Shown here: positions 9,087-16,836 of the stretch, piece by piece
How positions within the stretch are numbered: position 1 is the stretch's first letter
Layout of the letters: every line of letters begins with the position of its first letter
Assembly (NCBI RefSeq): GCF_014635585.1
Contig: NZ_BMDC01000004.1
Location: 1-64,000 of the forward strand
Direction of reading: 5' to 3'
From: Rothia aerolata
GTDB lineage: Bacteria > Actinomycetota > Actinomycetes > Actinomycetales > Micrococcaceae
DNA: 64,000 nt
The notes under the pieces: generated by a model
What the model saw: the letters and a program-made list of their open reading frames with translations, nothing else
Database searches by the model: none
Told to the model about the DNA's origin: nothing
Made by a program: the position numbers and the translations under genes

Positions 9087-10904
9087 CTAGACCGCATGAG
9101 TGGCAGGCTGCGGTCGCAGAAGCAACATGGCAATGCCGATTACCAGCAGAACGCTAGCTTCATGAACCATCATTCCCAGAGCCATCGTGACTCCACCGGC
9201 AAACACACCGGCAAAGAGCAGGGCTACAGTAACCAGAGCGATCAGAATGTTAATCCTCATGGTGCGCACCGTCCGCTGAGCCAAACTCAAAGCGTGGGGT
9301 AGACGGGGCAGCTGGTCTGCCATCAGCGCTAAATCGGCGGTCTCTAAGGCTGCAGGGGAACCCGCAGCTCCCATGGCAACACCGATATCAGCAGCTGCCA
9401 GCGCAGGGGTATCGTTCACGCCATCGCCCACCATAGCCACCGTACGGCCTCCCGCCTGGAGCTGGCGTACCAGGTCTAACTTATCCTCGGGCAAAAGCCC
9501 CGCGCGAACGTCGTCCAGTCCCAATTCAGCGCCCACAGCGGCTGCCACGCGGGCGGCGTCACCGGTGGCCATTACCACCTCGATGCCGCGAGCGTGGAGA
9601 CTCTCAACGGCTTGGCGAGCATCGACCCGAACGGTATCGGCAACGGCAACCACCCCAATGGCTTCTCCCCCATAACCAACAAACATGGCGGTTTTCCCGG
9701 CGGCGTTAAGCTCTTCAAGCACAGCCGTATCAGCCGGTTCAGAAAGGAGCTGGGCAGACCCCACCGTAACCTCCACGCCCTCAACCAAAGCACGGATTCC
9801 CTGACCCGTTACCGGCTCTGCAGACTCGACCAAGTCGGGGCTCAGGCCGCGAGCGCGGGCCCCCTCTATGACGGCGGAGGCCAGCGGGTGCTCCGAGGCA
9901 GTTTCAGCGCGGGCAGCTAAGTAAAGTACCTGCTCCTGGCTAAAGCGGGAATCTAAGGAAATAACGTCGGTGAGGGCAGGGCGGCCCGTGGTGAGCGTAC
10001 CGGTCTTATCAACCACCAGGGTATTGACGCGGGCAGCGGTTTCCAGATATTCACCGCCCTTAATCAGCACACCGTCTTTAGCAGATCGGCCAATACCGGC
10101 CACCACCGAAACCGGAATTGAAATTACCAGGGCGCCGGGGCAGGCAATCACCAGCAGGGTCAGAGCCAGCTCCAGGTTCTTTGTTGCCAGCCCAACCACC
10201 AGGGCTACCACCATTACCGCCGGCGTGTACCAGCGGGAGAATCTTTCAAGGAAAGTCTGGGTGCGGGCTCGGTCATCCTGGGCATCTTCCACCCGGTGGA
10301 TAATTTTTGCCAGGGTGGAGTCAGCACCAATTGCTTCAGCTGTGACCTGCAAGGTTCCCGAACGAAGCCAGGTACCGGCAAACACCCGGCTTCCCGCAGT
10401 TTTTTCGACGGGTACCGACTCACCGGTAATTGTTGCTTCATCAACACCACCGTGGCCAACCGCTACTGTACCGTCAACAGGAATCTGCTCGCCGTTACGC
10501 ACCAGAACGGTATCGCCGGGAACAAGCTCCCACAGCTGTACAGCTCGGGGCTCTCCCTTCTCTAGTTTGGTAGCGGTCTCAGGAGCCGCCTCTATCAAAT
10601 CGCTCAAAGCCTTGCGGGTTTTAGCGAGGGTGGTCTTTTCCAGCGCCTTACCCAGAGCAAAAAGAAAAGTTACCGCCGCCGATTCCCAATAGTTATTAAT
10701 AAAAAGCGCTCCGATAGCTGCCACAACAACCAGAAGGTCAATGGAAATAACCTTCACTTTAAGGGCAGCTACCGCAGAAACAGCTACCTGCCAGCCCGCC
10801 ACCACCGCGGCCGCCACCATGAGCGCCTCAAAACCGGTGAGCAGGGCCAAAATAATTAAAATTCCCGAGGCAAGTACAACGCCCCAGGTGCCAAGAGTTT
10901 TCAT
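9087..10904 (-). CDS. Heavy-metal P1B-type ATPase with CPG membrane motif
   Basis: A 605-residue metal-exporting ATPase. It has the phosphorylation motif DKTGTLTTG, TGES, the SEHPL motif, GDGVNDTPALAAADIG and about eight predicted membrane segments. The metal site in the sixth segment is CPG (IACPGALVIS) instead of the usual CPC or SPC, and the last segment carries HEAS, which recalls the HEG[GST] of P1B-4 cobalt/iron exporters. There is no N-terminal HMA domain; a separate HMA protein is encoded 52 bp upstream. I start at 10904 because AGGAGGAG lies just before that ATG. The ion cannot be fixed from sequence. Confidence 0.93.
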   Translation of the reverse strand: MKTLGTWGVVLASGILIILALLTGFEALMVAAAVVAGWQVAVSAVAALKVKVISIDLLVVVAAIGALFINNYWESAAVTFLFALGKALEKTTLAKTRKALSDLIEAAPETATKLEKGEPRAVQLWELVPGDTVLVRNGEQIPVDGTVAVGHGGVDEATITGESVPVEKTAGSRVFAGTWLRSGTLQVTAEAIGADSTLAKIIHRVEDAQDDRARTQTFLERFSRWYTPAVMVVALVVGLATKNLELALTLLVIACPGALVISIPVSVVAGIGRSAKDGVLIKGGEYLETAARVNTLVVDKTGTLTTGRPALTDVISLDSRFSQEQVLYLAARAETASEHPLASAVIEGARARGLSPDLVESAEPVTGQGIRALVEGVEVTVGSAQLLSEPADTAVLEELNAAGKTAMFVGYGGEAIGVVAVADTVRVDARQAVESLHARGIEVVMATGDAARVAAAVGAELGLDDVRAGLLPEDKLDLVRQLQAGGRTVAMVGDGVNDTPALAAADIGVAMGAAGSPAALETADLALMADQLPRLPHALSLAQRTVRTMRINILIALVTVALLFAGVFAGGVTMALGMMVHEASVLLVIGIAMLLLRPQPATHAV

Positions 10905-10956
10905 GATTCTCCTCCTAAGGGTAAGGGGCGTTTTAGAAACGCCCCTTACCGCCCAC

Positions 10957-11184
10957 CTAAATAGTTGCTGGCTTAGCGGTGTAGCCAACCTCTGCTACCG
11001 CATTGACCAACTCTTTGACGCTGATTCGATCGGGCTCATAACCCACCAAAATCCGACCGGAGGAGAACTTAACCTCTGCCCGCTCTACCCCGTTCAGGGA
11101 GTTCAGCTTGGTCTCAATCTTGGAAACGCAGCTGGGGCAAGAGAATCCTTCAGCGCGGAGGGTGATGTTCTGTACCTGTGCCAT
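10957..11184 (-). CDS. Heavy-metal-associated (HMA) domain protein, CopZ-like
   Basis: A 75-residue soluble metal-binding protein of ferredoxin-like fold. The metal loop is GFSCPSCVSKIE (CxxC near residue 17) and the fold continues to VKELVNAVAEVGYTA. It probably delivers metal to, or senses metal for, the ATPase 52 bp downstream, which lacks its own HMA domain. I start at 11184, 9 bases after AAAGGA; an ATG three codons earlier is too close to that site. An FNR-type dyad lies about 75 bp upstream. Confidence 0.92.
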   Translation of the reverse strand: MAQVQNITLRAEGFSCPSCVSKIETKLNSLNGVERAEVKFSSGRILVGYEPDRISVKELVNAVAEVGYTAKPATI

Positions 11185-11257
11185 GTCAATCATTCCTTTA
11201 TCTGTTTCGTACCTTGACTGGGTACTTTCAGGTTAGGAAGATCCGCAAAAGGGTTCC

Positions 11258-11271
11258 TTGACGCAGGTCAA
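11258..11271 (-). promoter_or_regulatory. FNR/CRP-type operator upstream of the HMA-ATPase operon
   Basis: TTGACGCAGGTCAA is a perfect dyad (TTGAC-N4-GTCAA) close to the FNR box TTGAT-N4-ATCAA. It is centred about 80 bp upstream of the HMA gene and just 3' of the gene for an FNR-like regulator, the obvious candidate to bind it. Confidence 0.7.
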
Positions 11272-11288
11272 TTAAGAAAAAAGTTCCT

Positions 11289-12017
11289 CTAAATACTTTC
11301 TAAGGCTTGCCGATCTAGGATTTTCACCCATTCTCGGCCCGACTCCACTAGTCCCTCATTCTTAAAACGAGCCATAGTTCGCGAGGCTGATTCCACGGTG
11401 GTTCCCGCCAAGCCGGCGATGTCGGATCGCCGCAGTTTCACCTGAAGTAGGCGAGCGCCGTCCTGAACATCAACCCCCATCTTGCGGTCGAGCTGCAGGA
11501 GCGCGCCCGCCACCCGCTGAGCAACTGTGCGAGTGGTCAAAGCAATTTCGTCGGCGCGGGTGCTTGCCAGGTTCTCCTGTTGCAATCGAACCAGTGCTAT
11601 CGCCAACCCTGGGTACTCAGCAATCAAACTTTCCAGATGGCTCGCAGGTATAAAGAGAGCGCAGACAGTCTCTAGCGCAGTGGCAGTCTCATTAGTCTCC
11701 ACCGGGTGGGTATGGAGGCTACCTAGGACGTCGCCGGGACAAGCAATCTGCACGGTAAGTTCCTGCCCCTCAGCGGTATCGTGGGTGAGCCGAACCCTTC
11801 CAGCCACTAGGAGGTAGGCACCCGCCGGGATATCTCCTGCGCGGAAAATCAGCTCATCGGCAGCCCAGGAGTAGGAGGTCAGCTTCTTGCTGAGCTGGTC
11901 TCTTTGAAGTTCCGGCAAATCGCGGGTGAGCGGAGAAAGCCCCAGCACCTGCTGTCTCACGGCGGGCGAGCAGTGATGGGGTTCGGCGCACGTTGATTGA
12001 AGCTGGGGATGAGCCAT
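11289..12017 (-). CDS. Crp/Fnr family transcriptional regulator
   Basis: About 242 residues: a cyclic-nucleotide-type sensor domain (ELIFRAGDIPAGAYLLVAGRVRLTH, IACPGDVLGSLH) followed by a dimer helix and a winged helix (RRSDIAGLAGTTVESASRTMARFKNEGLVE). The N-terminus has a small cysteine/histidine cluster, CAEPHHC, that might bind a metal or an Fe-S centre; this is inference. It is encoded just upstream of the HMA/P-type ATPase pair, with an FNR-type dyad between, so it probably controls them. The start is uncertain: I take the ATG at 12017; TTG at 12029 and longer forms are possible. Confidence 0.88.
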   Translation of the reverse strand: MAHPQLQSTCAEPHHCSPAVRQQVLGLSPLTRDLPELQRDQLSKKLTSYSWAADELIFRAGDIPAGAYLLVAGRVRLTHDTAEGQELTVQIACPGDVLGSLHTHPVETNETATALETVCALFIPASHLESLIAEYPGLAIALVRLQQENLASTRADEIALTTRTVAQRVAGALLQLDRKMGVDVQDGARLLQVKLRRSDIAGLAGTTVESASRTMARFKNEGLVESGREWVKILDRQALESI

Positions 12018-12257
12018 ATTTCTATTCAAGCCCTCCCCCGGTAAAAAGTCGAGACTTCTCCCGCAGCGGGAAGCGCACCCCACCCACCGGCGTCATAACT
12101 CACACCCCCTCACTCCTCAAAAGAGGCGGTGGGCACTACGCTGTGGGCGTAGAATAGCCGGTATCAAAGGCGCCGCAGAAAAGCGGGCGCTTCTTTGTTT
12201 TCAGCATGATTTCAGGGCACACACCCTTCACGTATAGAGAGTAACTACGGATTCTAG

Positions 12258-13733
12258 ATGACTTCTAAGAACACCGCGGCTCCATCCGCACAGACGCCTG
12301 CCCCCAAAAACGGGCTAGATCGCTTCTTCAAAATCACCGAACGCGGCTCCACCCTGGCCACCGAATTCCGCGGCGGCTTGGCAACCTTCTTTGCCATGAG
12401 CTACATTGTGGTGCTCAACCCCCTGATTCTGGGCCTGGGCCCCGATGGCGCCGGCGGAATGCTCGGCGTTGAGCGCGTGGCGGCCTCGACCTCCCTGGTG
12501 GCAGGTATTCTGACCATCATCATGGGCCTCTGGGCTAACCAGCCCTTTGCCATGGCAGCGGGTCTGGGCGTGAATGCCCTGCTGGCATCGACCATTGCCA
12601 CCAACCCCGACATCACCTGGCCGCAGATTATGGGCCTGGTGGTCTGGGCAGGTATCGTCATGGCGATTCTGGTGCTCACCGGATTCCGTCGCGCGGTCTT
12701 TGATGCCGTGCCCGAGTCTCTGAAAACCGCCATTGTGGTGGGCATCGGCCTCTTTATTGCCCTGATCGGCCTGGTGAATGCGGGCGTGGTTCGCCGCATG
12801 CCCGACGCCGCAGGCACCACCGTTCCCGTCTCCTTCGGCGCCGGTGGCCACCTGATGGGCTGGCCTATCTTCGTCTTTCTCTTCGGTCTCTTTGTGATTA
12901 TTGCGCTCTTTATTCGCAATATCCGCGGTGCAATTCTCATCGGCGTGGTGGCCTCAACCATTCTCTCCATCGTGCTGGAATCGCTGTGGCCCTCTGGCCC
13001 CTCAACCGAGTCCATCACCGGCTGGTCTCTGGTGGTTCCTGCCCTACCCGAGAGCTGGCTGGGCGCCCCCAACTTCTCGCTCATTGGCTCCGTTGACATG
13101 CTCGGTGTCTTCTCCGGATCTTCCATGGGCGGCCTGGGTGCTACCATGCTCATGTTTGCCATTCTGCTGGCGGTTTTCTTCGACGTCATGGGCACTTCCC
13201 AGGGCCTGGCCACCGAAGCCGGCACTATCGACTCCGAGGGCCGCATCGAAAATATCGACCGCGTGCTGCTGATTGACGCCGCCGGCTCCATTGCCGGTGG
13301 TGGTTCGGCAAGCTCCGCCCACCAGATCTTTGTAGAGTCCGCCACCGGTATCGGCGAGGGCGCGCGCACCGGTTTCGCCAACGTCGTCACCGGCGTGCTC
13401 TTTCTGCTGGCAACCTTTATCTCGCCCCTGGTCAATATCGTGCCCTTCGAGGCGGTTGCCCCCGCGCTGGTAGTGGTGGGCTTCTTGATGGTTCGCCAGG
13501 CAATCCACATCGACTGGGCAGACTGGGGCCTAGGTATTCCCGCTTTCATGACCATCATCATGATGCCCTTTACCTACTCAATTGCAGACGGCATCGGAGC
13601 CGGCTTCGTTACCTTCTGCTTTATTCGCCTGGTGCAGGGTCGCGGCCGCGAGGTGCACCCCATTATGTACATTGTTTCCCTTGCCTTCTTGGTCTTCTTC
13701 GGCATGGGCGTGATTGAGGGCTGGATGGAGTAG
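12258..13733 (+). CDS. NCS2/AzgA-type purine (adenine/guanine/hypoxanthine) permease
   Basis: A 491-residue membrane protein with 12-14 predicted helices. Family marks include the N-terminal RGGLATFFAMSYIVVLNPLIL, GLGVNALLA, and FFDVMGTSQGLATEAG in the middle, typical of AzgA/PbuG-like purine:proton symporters. It imports purine bases for salvage. It is divergent from the Crp/Fnr gene and ends 18 bp before a long hairpin repeat. The ribosome binding site is weak. Confidence 0.93.
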   Translation: MTSKNTAAPSAQTPAPKNGLDRFFKITERGSTLATEFRGGLATFFAMSYIVVLNPLILGLGPDGAGGMLGVERVAASTSLVAGILTIIMGLWANQPFAMAAGLGVNALLASTIATNPDITWPQIMGLVVWAGIVMAILVLTGFRRAVFDAVPESLKTAIVVGIGLFIALIGLVNAGVVRRMPDAAGTTVPVSFGAGGHLMGWPIFVFLFGLFVIIALFIRNIRGAILIGVVASTILSIVLESLWPSGPSTESITGWSLVVPALPESWLGAPNFSLIGSVDMLGVFSGSSMGGLGATMLMFAILLAVFFDVMGTSQGLATEAGTIDSEGRIENIDRVLLIDAAGSIAGGGSASSAHQIFVESATGIGEGARTGFANVVTGVLFLLATFISPLVNIVPFEAVAPALVVVGFLMVRQAIHIDWADWGLGIPAFMTIIMMPFTYSIADGIGAGFVTFCFIRLVQGRGREVHPIMYIVSLAFLVFFGMGVIEGWME

Positions 13734-13750
13734 AAGCTCCGCTCTTCTCG

Positions 13751-13812
13751 TTGACCGGCAAGTGGCCCCGGGGCGCGCCTTCTGACGCACCTTGGGGCCA
13801 CTTGCCGGTCAA
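13751..13812. terminator. Hairpin of the GACCGGCAAGTGGCCCC family (copy 1)
   Basis: TTGACCGGCAAGTGGCCCC at 13751-13769 is matched by its exact complement at 13794-13812, with a loop of about 24 bases. It terminates the purine permease. Close relatives lie at 54594-54655 and 57565-57624. Confidence 0.88.
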
Positions 13813-13832
13813 TCGCTTTTAAAATAGAACCC

Positions 13833-14252
13833 ATGAACACAGACACTCGCTGCCCCTGCGGCACCGGCAACATCTACGGCGACTGCTGCGGTAAATTCCA
13901 TACCGCCTTTGCCCGCGGGCAGGGTAGCACCGCACCCACCCCCGAGGCCCTGATGCGCTCGCGCTTTACCGCCTTTGCTATCTCAGATGCGGCCTACCTA
14001 TTAGCCACCTGGCACCCGACCACCCGCCCGGCCTCCCTCGAGCTCGACGAGAGCCTACGCTGGTACCGCCTGGACATTCTGAGCTCCACCGGCGGCCCCT
14101 TTGATACCGCGGGAACCGTGGAGTTCGCCGCCTACTACCGCTCGGTTCCGGGTACGCCCGAGGACGAGCGCGTGCGCGGCGTCCAGCACGAAAAATCGCG
14201 TTTCGAGCGGGTCGGTGGAGAGTGGCTCTACCTGGACGGGGAAACTAGTTAA
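13833..14252 (+). CDS. YchJ/UPF0225 family protein with SEC-C-type zinc motif
   Basis: A 139-residue protein starting with CPCGTGNIYGDCCGKFH, the Cys-rich SEC-C-like zinc motif, followed by the YchJ core (ALMRSRFTAFAISDAAYLLATWHPTTRP). The central NTF2-like fold and Trp/His pattern are those of UPF0225. Function is not established for the family. It is a single gene preceded by the hairpin of the purine permease. Confidence 0.92.
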   Translation: MNTDTRCPCGTGNIYGDCCGKFHTAFARGQGSTAPTPEALMRSRFTAFAISDAAYLLATWHPTTRPASLELDESLRWYRLDILSSTGGPFDTAGTVEFAAYYRSVPGTPEDERVRGVQHEKSRFERVGGEWLYLDGETS

Positions 14253-14373
14253 TATACGGTAAAAATCCGCAAATTGATGGGCTTAAAACATCTCCTAAAT
14301 TACTATTAATGCATTCATCAATTATTTGATTATGAAAGTAATTCATAGTCATTTTGCACTAGGAAGAACTAAC

Positions 14374-15123
14374 ATGAGCGTTTCCCCCACCCCCATCAAG
14401 GTCAAAAAGCCCTGGTACAAGCGAGTTTGGGTTTGGATTATTGGCCTAATCTTGATTCTAGCTGGTTGCGGTAGCCTAGTAGGTACCAGCGAGACCGAAA
14501 GCACGGCTAATTCTAGTACTAGCGAATCAAGTACCACCGAGCCCAGTGACTCTGAGTCAGCCACTCCAGAAGAAGAACCCGCTTCTGCAGATCCAGAGAC
14601 AAGCCAGGCAGAAGTAGCCGCTCCCCCAGCCACTGAAGAGCCCGCCTCAGCAAATAACGCCAATGACGGCGTTTCGCGCGAGTACAGGAATGCTCTCAAC
14701 CAGGCGGAAATGTATCTAGATACTATGCCTTTCTCATACCAGGCACTCTACGATCAGCTCACCAGCGAATACGGCGGCCAGTTCCCCGCTGACGCTGCTC
14801 AATACGCCATGGATAATCTAGATGCCGACTGGAATGCAGAAGCACTGGAATCAGCTGAGAACTACCTAGACACCTTGCCATTCTCGCAACAGGGTCTCTA
14901 CGATCAACTCACCAGCGAATACGGCGGTCAGTTCACTGCCGAGGAAGCTCAGTATGCTATCGATAACGTCAAGGCAGACTGGAATACTGAGGCTTTAGAA
15001 GCCGCTAAAAGCTACCAGGAGACCCTCTCCATGTCTGACAGCGCCCTGCTTGATCAACTCACCAGTGAATACGGTGGCAAGTTCACCCAGGAACAGGCTG
15101 AGTATGCACTAGCAAACCTCTAA
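14374..15123 (+). CDS. Ltp family lipoprotein with three repeated host-cell-surface domains
   Basis: A 249-residue protein with an N-terminal membrane segment ending in LILAGCG, a lipobox-like sequence. A long Ser/Thr/Glu/Pro linker follows (about 40-110), then three tandem repeats of about 48 residues, each with ALYDQLTSEYGG-F and a helical AEYALANL/AQYAIDNV end. This repeat is the PF07553 type found in Ltp, the lipoprotein by which temperate phage TP-J34 blocks superinfection in Streptococcus thermophilus. The start at 14374 has an AGGAAG ribosome binding site. Local base composition is AT-richer than its neighbours. A role in blocking phage DNA entry is plausible but unproven. Confidence 0.87.
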   Translation: MSVSPTPIKVKKPWYKRVWVWIIGLILILAGCGSLVGTSETESTANSSTSESSTTEPSDSESATPEEEPASADPETSQAEVAAPPATEEPASANNANDGVSREYRNALNQAEMYLDTMPFSYQALYDQLTSEYGGQFPADAAQYAMDNLDADWNAEALESAENYLDTLPFSQQGLYDQLTSEYGGQFTAEEAQYAIDNVKADWNTEALEAAKSYQETLSMSDSALLDQLTSEYGGKFTQEQAEYALANL

Positions 15124-15138
15124 GATCACACCTATACT

Positions 15139-15183
15139 GGCAGGCACTCTAGGCAGCTGAAAATATAGCCGAGAGTGCCTGTC
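15139..15183 (+). terminator. Hairpin terminator of the Ltp gene
   Basis: GGCAGGCACTCTAGGC and GCCGAGAGTGCCTGTC form a nearly perfect stem followed by TTTTATTT. Confidence 0.85.
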
Positions 15184-15185
15184 TT

Positions 15186-16097
15186 TTATTTACCCCGCAG
15201 TTTGCTGTCTAGAAGCTTGAGGTCCACGGTGTCTATCCCGTCGCGGCGGGGCTTGCCGCCGGCCGCGAAAGAGCGGAACCAGGCGTCGTCCTTATAGTAG
15301 GCGGGCACAGCTCCACCCAAGAGGCGCTTGGTGACCTGGGCGGTGAGATCCTCACCGTCGACCGGCAGCGGCGCAAAGGAGCCGGCGAGAATGATGTTGC
15401 CGCGGCGTCGTCCTTTGAGCATGGCGGAATCGGCGGTGGCGGCGGTGTAGGGAAAGACCTCAGCAATGGCCGCGGCCTCTGCCCGAGCACCCGCCAAGTC
15501 GCGGGTGTCTCCACAGTTGATAATGTAAAGCCCCTTCTCAGAGAGGGATTTTGCCGCAATCTGGGTGAACTCCAGGGTGGTGAGCGGCACTGGCGTGACG
15601 TAGCCTGCAAAAACGTCGCGAATGATGATGTCTCGGGATTCAGGCAGGAAAGTCTCAGTAACCTCGCGGGCCTCGCCCACACGAATCTTGAGAGTGGGCG
15701 CCTTGGGCAGATCGAACCACTCGCGCACGTAGTCGGCGAGTTTAGCATCGAGCTCCACCACGGTGTTGCGGGACTTGGGGTATACATCTGCAAAGTAGCG
15801 CGCCAGCGAACAGGCTCCGCCACCCAGATGGGTGATGCGCAGCTTCTCGGGATCGAGAGCGCTAGAAACGTAGGCCTCAGTGACGGCGGCAATCCAGCGC
15901 ATGTACTCAAAATCTAGCTCGCGCGGACGGCCCAGCACCACGTGCGAAGACTCCATGCCATTAATTTCGAGCACCCAGCCATCGGGGGTGTAGTCGTCTT
16001 CGATGAGCTCGGCGATGCCGGTTGAAATCTCGTACTTTCCCTCAACCGGCCCGGCTTGCTCGGCCTGAGAGCGGGTTTTTCTTCTGCGTTTAGCCAC
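15186..16097 (-). CDS. Spermidine synthase-like methyltransferase-fold protein
   Basis: A 303-residue protein of the spermidine/spermine synthase fold. The nucleotide-binding core is ITHLGGGACSLARYFADVYP followed by the acidic TVVELD, and the family's second acidic site appears as IIIRDVFAGYVTP. It starts with a basic patch, KRRRKTRS. Actinobacteria carry many such orphan proteins without the rest of polyamine synthesis, so true aminopropyl transfer is uncertain. It ends next to the terminator of the Ltp gene (convergent). Two copies of the AGGACGACGCC word lie in it in different reading frames. Confidence 0.88.
   Translation of the reverse strand: MAKRRRKTRSQAEQAGPVEGKYEISTGIAELIEDDYTPDGWVLEINGMESSHVVLGRPRELDFEYMRWIAAVTEAYVSSALDPEKLRITHLGGGACSLARYFADVYPKSRNTVVELDAKLADYVREWFDLPKAPTLKIRVGEAREVTETFLPESRDIIIRDVFAGYVTPVPLTTLEFTQIAAKSLSEKGLYIINCGDTRDLAGARAEAAAIAEVFPYTAATADSAMLKGRRRGNIILAGSFAPLPVDGEDLTAQVTKRLLGGAVPAYYKDDAWFRSFAAGGKPRRDGIDTVDLKLLDSKLRGK
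15282..15292 (-). repeat. Copy of AGGACGACGCC in the spermidine synthase-like gene
   Basis: Minus strand, read as Lys-Asp-Asp-Ala. Confidence 0.6.
15402..15414 (-). repeat. Copy of AGGACGACGCCGC read in a different frame
   Basis: Exact 13-mer on the minus strand, here read as Gly-Arg-Arg-Arg (LKGRRRGN) and not as QDDAA. This shows that the DNA word, not a peptide, is conserved between sites. Confidence 0.8.
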
Positions 16098-16161
16098 GGA
16101 TTAAGGGTAGCAGGGGCCTCTTCGCGGTGGTGCCCGGGCGCCCAGTCTGCCCCTCCACAGC

Positions 16162-16228
16162 CGCTGGTGCAGTTAAGCGCGAAAAGGCGCAGAAAAACTG
16201 CCCCAAAACAGCTTTTCTGCACCAGCGA
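16162..16228. terminator. Hairpin flanked by CGCTGGTGCAG arms
   Basis: CGCTGGTGCAG at 16162-16172 and CTGCACCAGCG at 16218-16228 close a long imperfect hairpin 17 bp downstream of the thiamine-binding protein gene. The inner GCAGAAAAACTG and CAGCTTTTCTGC segments also pair partly. It is related to the hairpin at 44135-44194. Confidence 0.7.
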
Positions 16229-16245
16229 CCGCCAGCTAGTAAAAC

Positions 16246-16554
16246 CTACTTACCCAGCGCCTTATTCAACCGGTCAACCTTGCCCTGGATTTCGCCGGAG
16301 TCGTGGCCGGGGCGAATATCTGCCTTGACCACCAGAGAAACCCGGGGTGCTACCGCCATCACGGCCTCGGTGGCGCGCTTGATAACATCCATGCATTCGT
16401 CCCAGTCACCCTCAATGGTGGTGAACATGGAGTTGGTCTCGTGATCAAGACCCGAGGCCTCAACAATGCGCACAGCCTCAGCAACAGCCGAGTGAACAGA
16501 ACCGTCTTCAAAACCTGCACCGCCGGTGGGTGCCACAGAAAATGCAAACAACAT
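16246..16554 (-). CDS. Thiamine-binding (MTH1187/YkoF-type) family protein
   Basis: A 102-residue small protein with the DUF77/thiamine_BP fold: LFAFSVAPTGG at the start, then VRIVEASGLDHETNSMFTTIEGDWDECMDVIKRATEAV. Relatives bind thiamine or its pyrimidine part and form dimers or tetramers. No TPP riboswitch is visible upstream, and no thiamine transport genes lie nearby, so its partner is unknown. Confidence 0.92.
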   Translation of the reverse strand: MLFAFSVAPTGGAGFEDGSVHSAVAEAVRIVEASGLDHETNSMFTTIEGDWDECMDVIKRATEAVMAVAPRVSLVVKADIRPGHDSGEIQGKVDRLNKALGK

Positions 16555-16836
16555 GTTTTCAGCCTAGCCCCAACCCCGGCATGAGAAAAGGTTGTTACAG
16601 AGGCCTCTTTGAGGCCCGGCGCCCCTCTATTGAGGGGTAAAACAAACAGCTCCTTAAGGTCTTAAACACCTTCTATGTAAACCAAAAGATTTTGCCATGA
16701 GTTAAACCACAACGCCAACCAATGTGCACCTAAACCTCTGCAAAAACACCTAAGATTTCTAGTGAAAGACATGTGCGCCCCGCTGCCCCTGGCAGAGTTA
16801 CCGCATACCTCACCAAGGAAAGACGAGTAGAACTCT

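Noticed and set aside
12090-12257. Purine riboswitch before the NCS2/AzgA permease
   Set aside because: A small GCGCC/GGGCGC pairing is seen, but the conserved P1-P3 core of the purine aptamer is absent.
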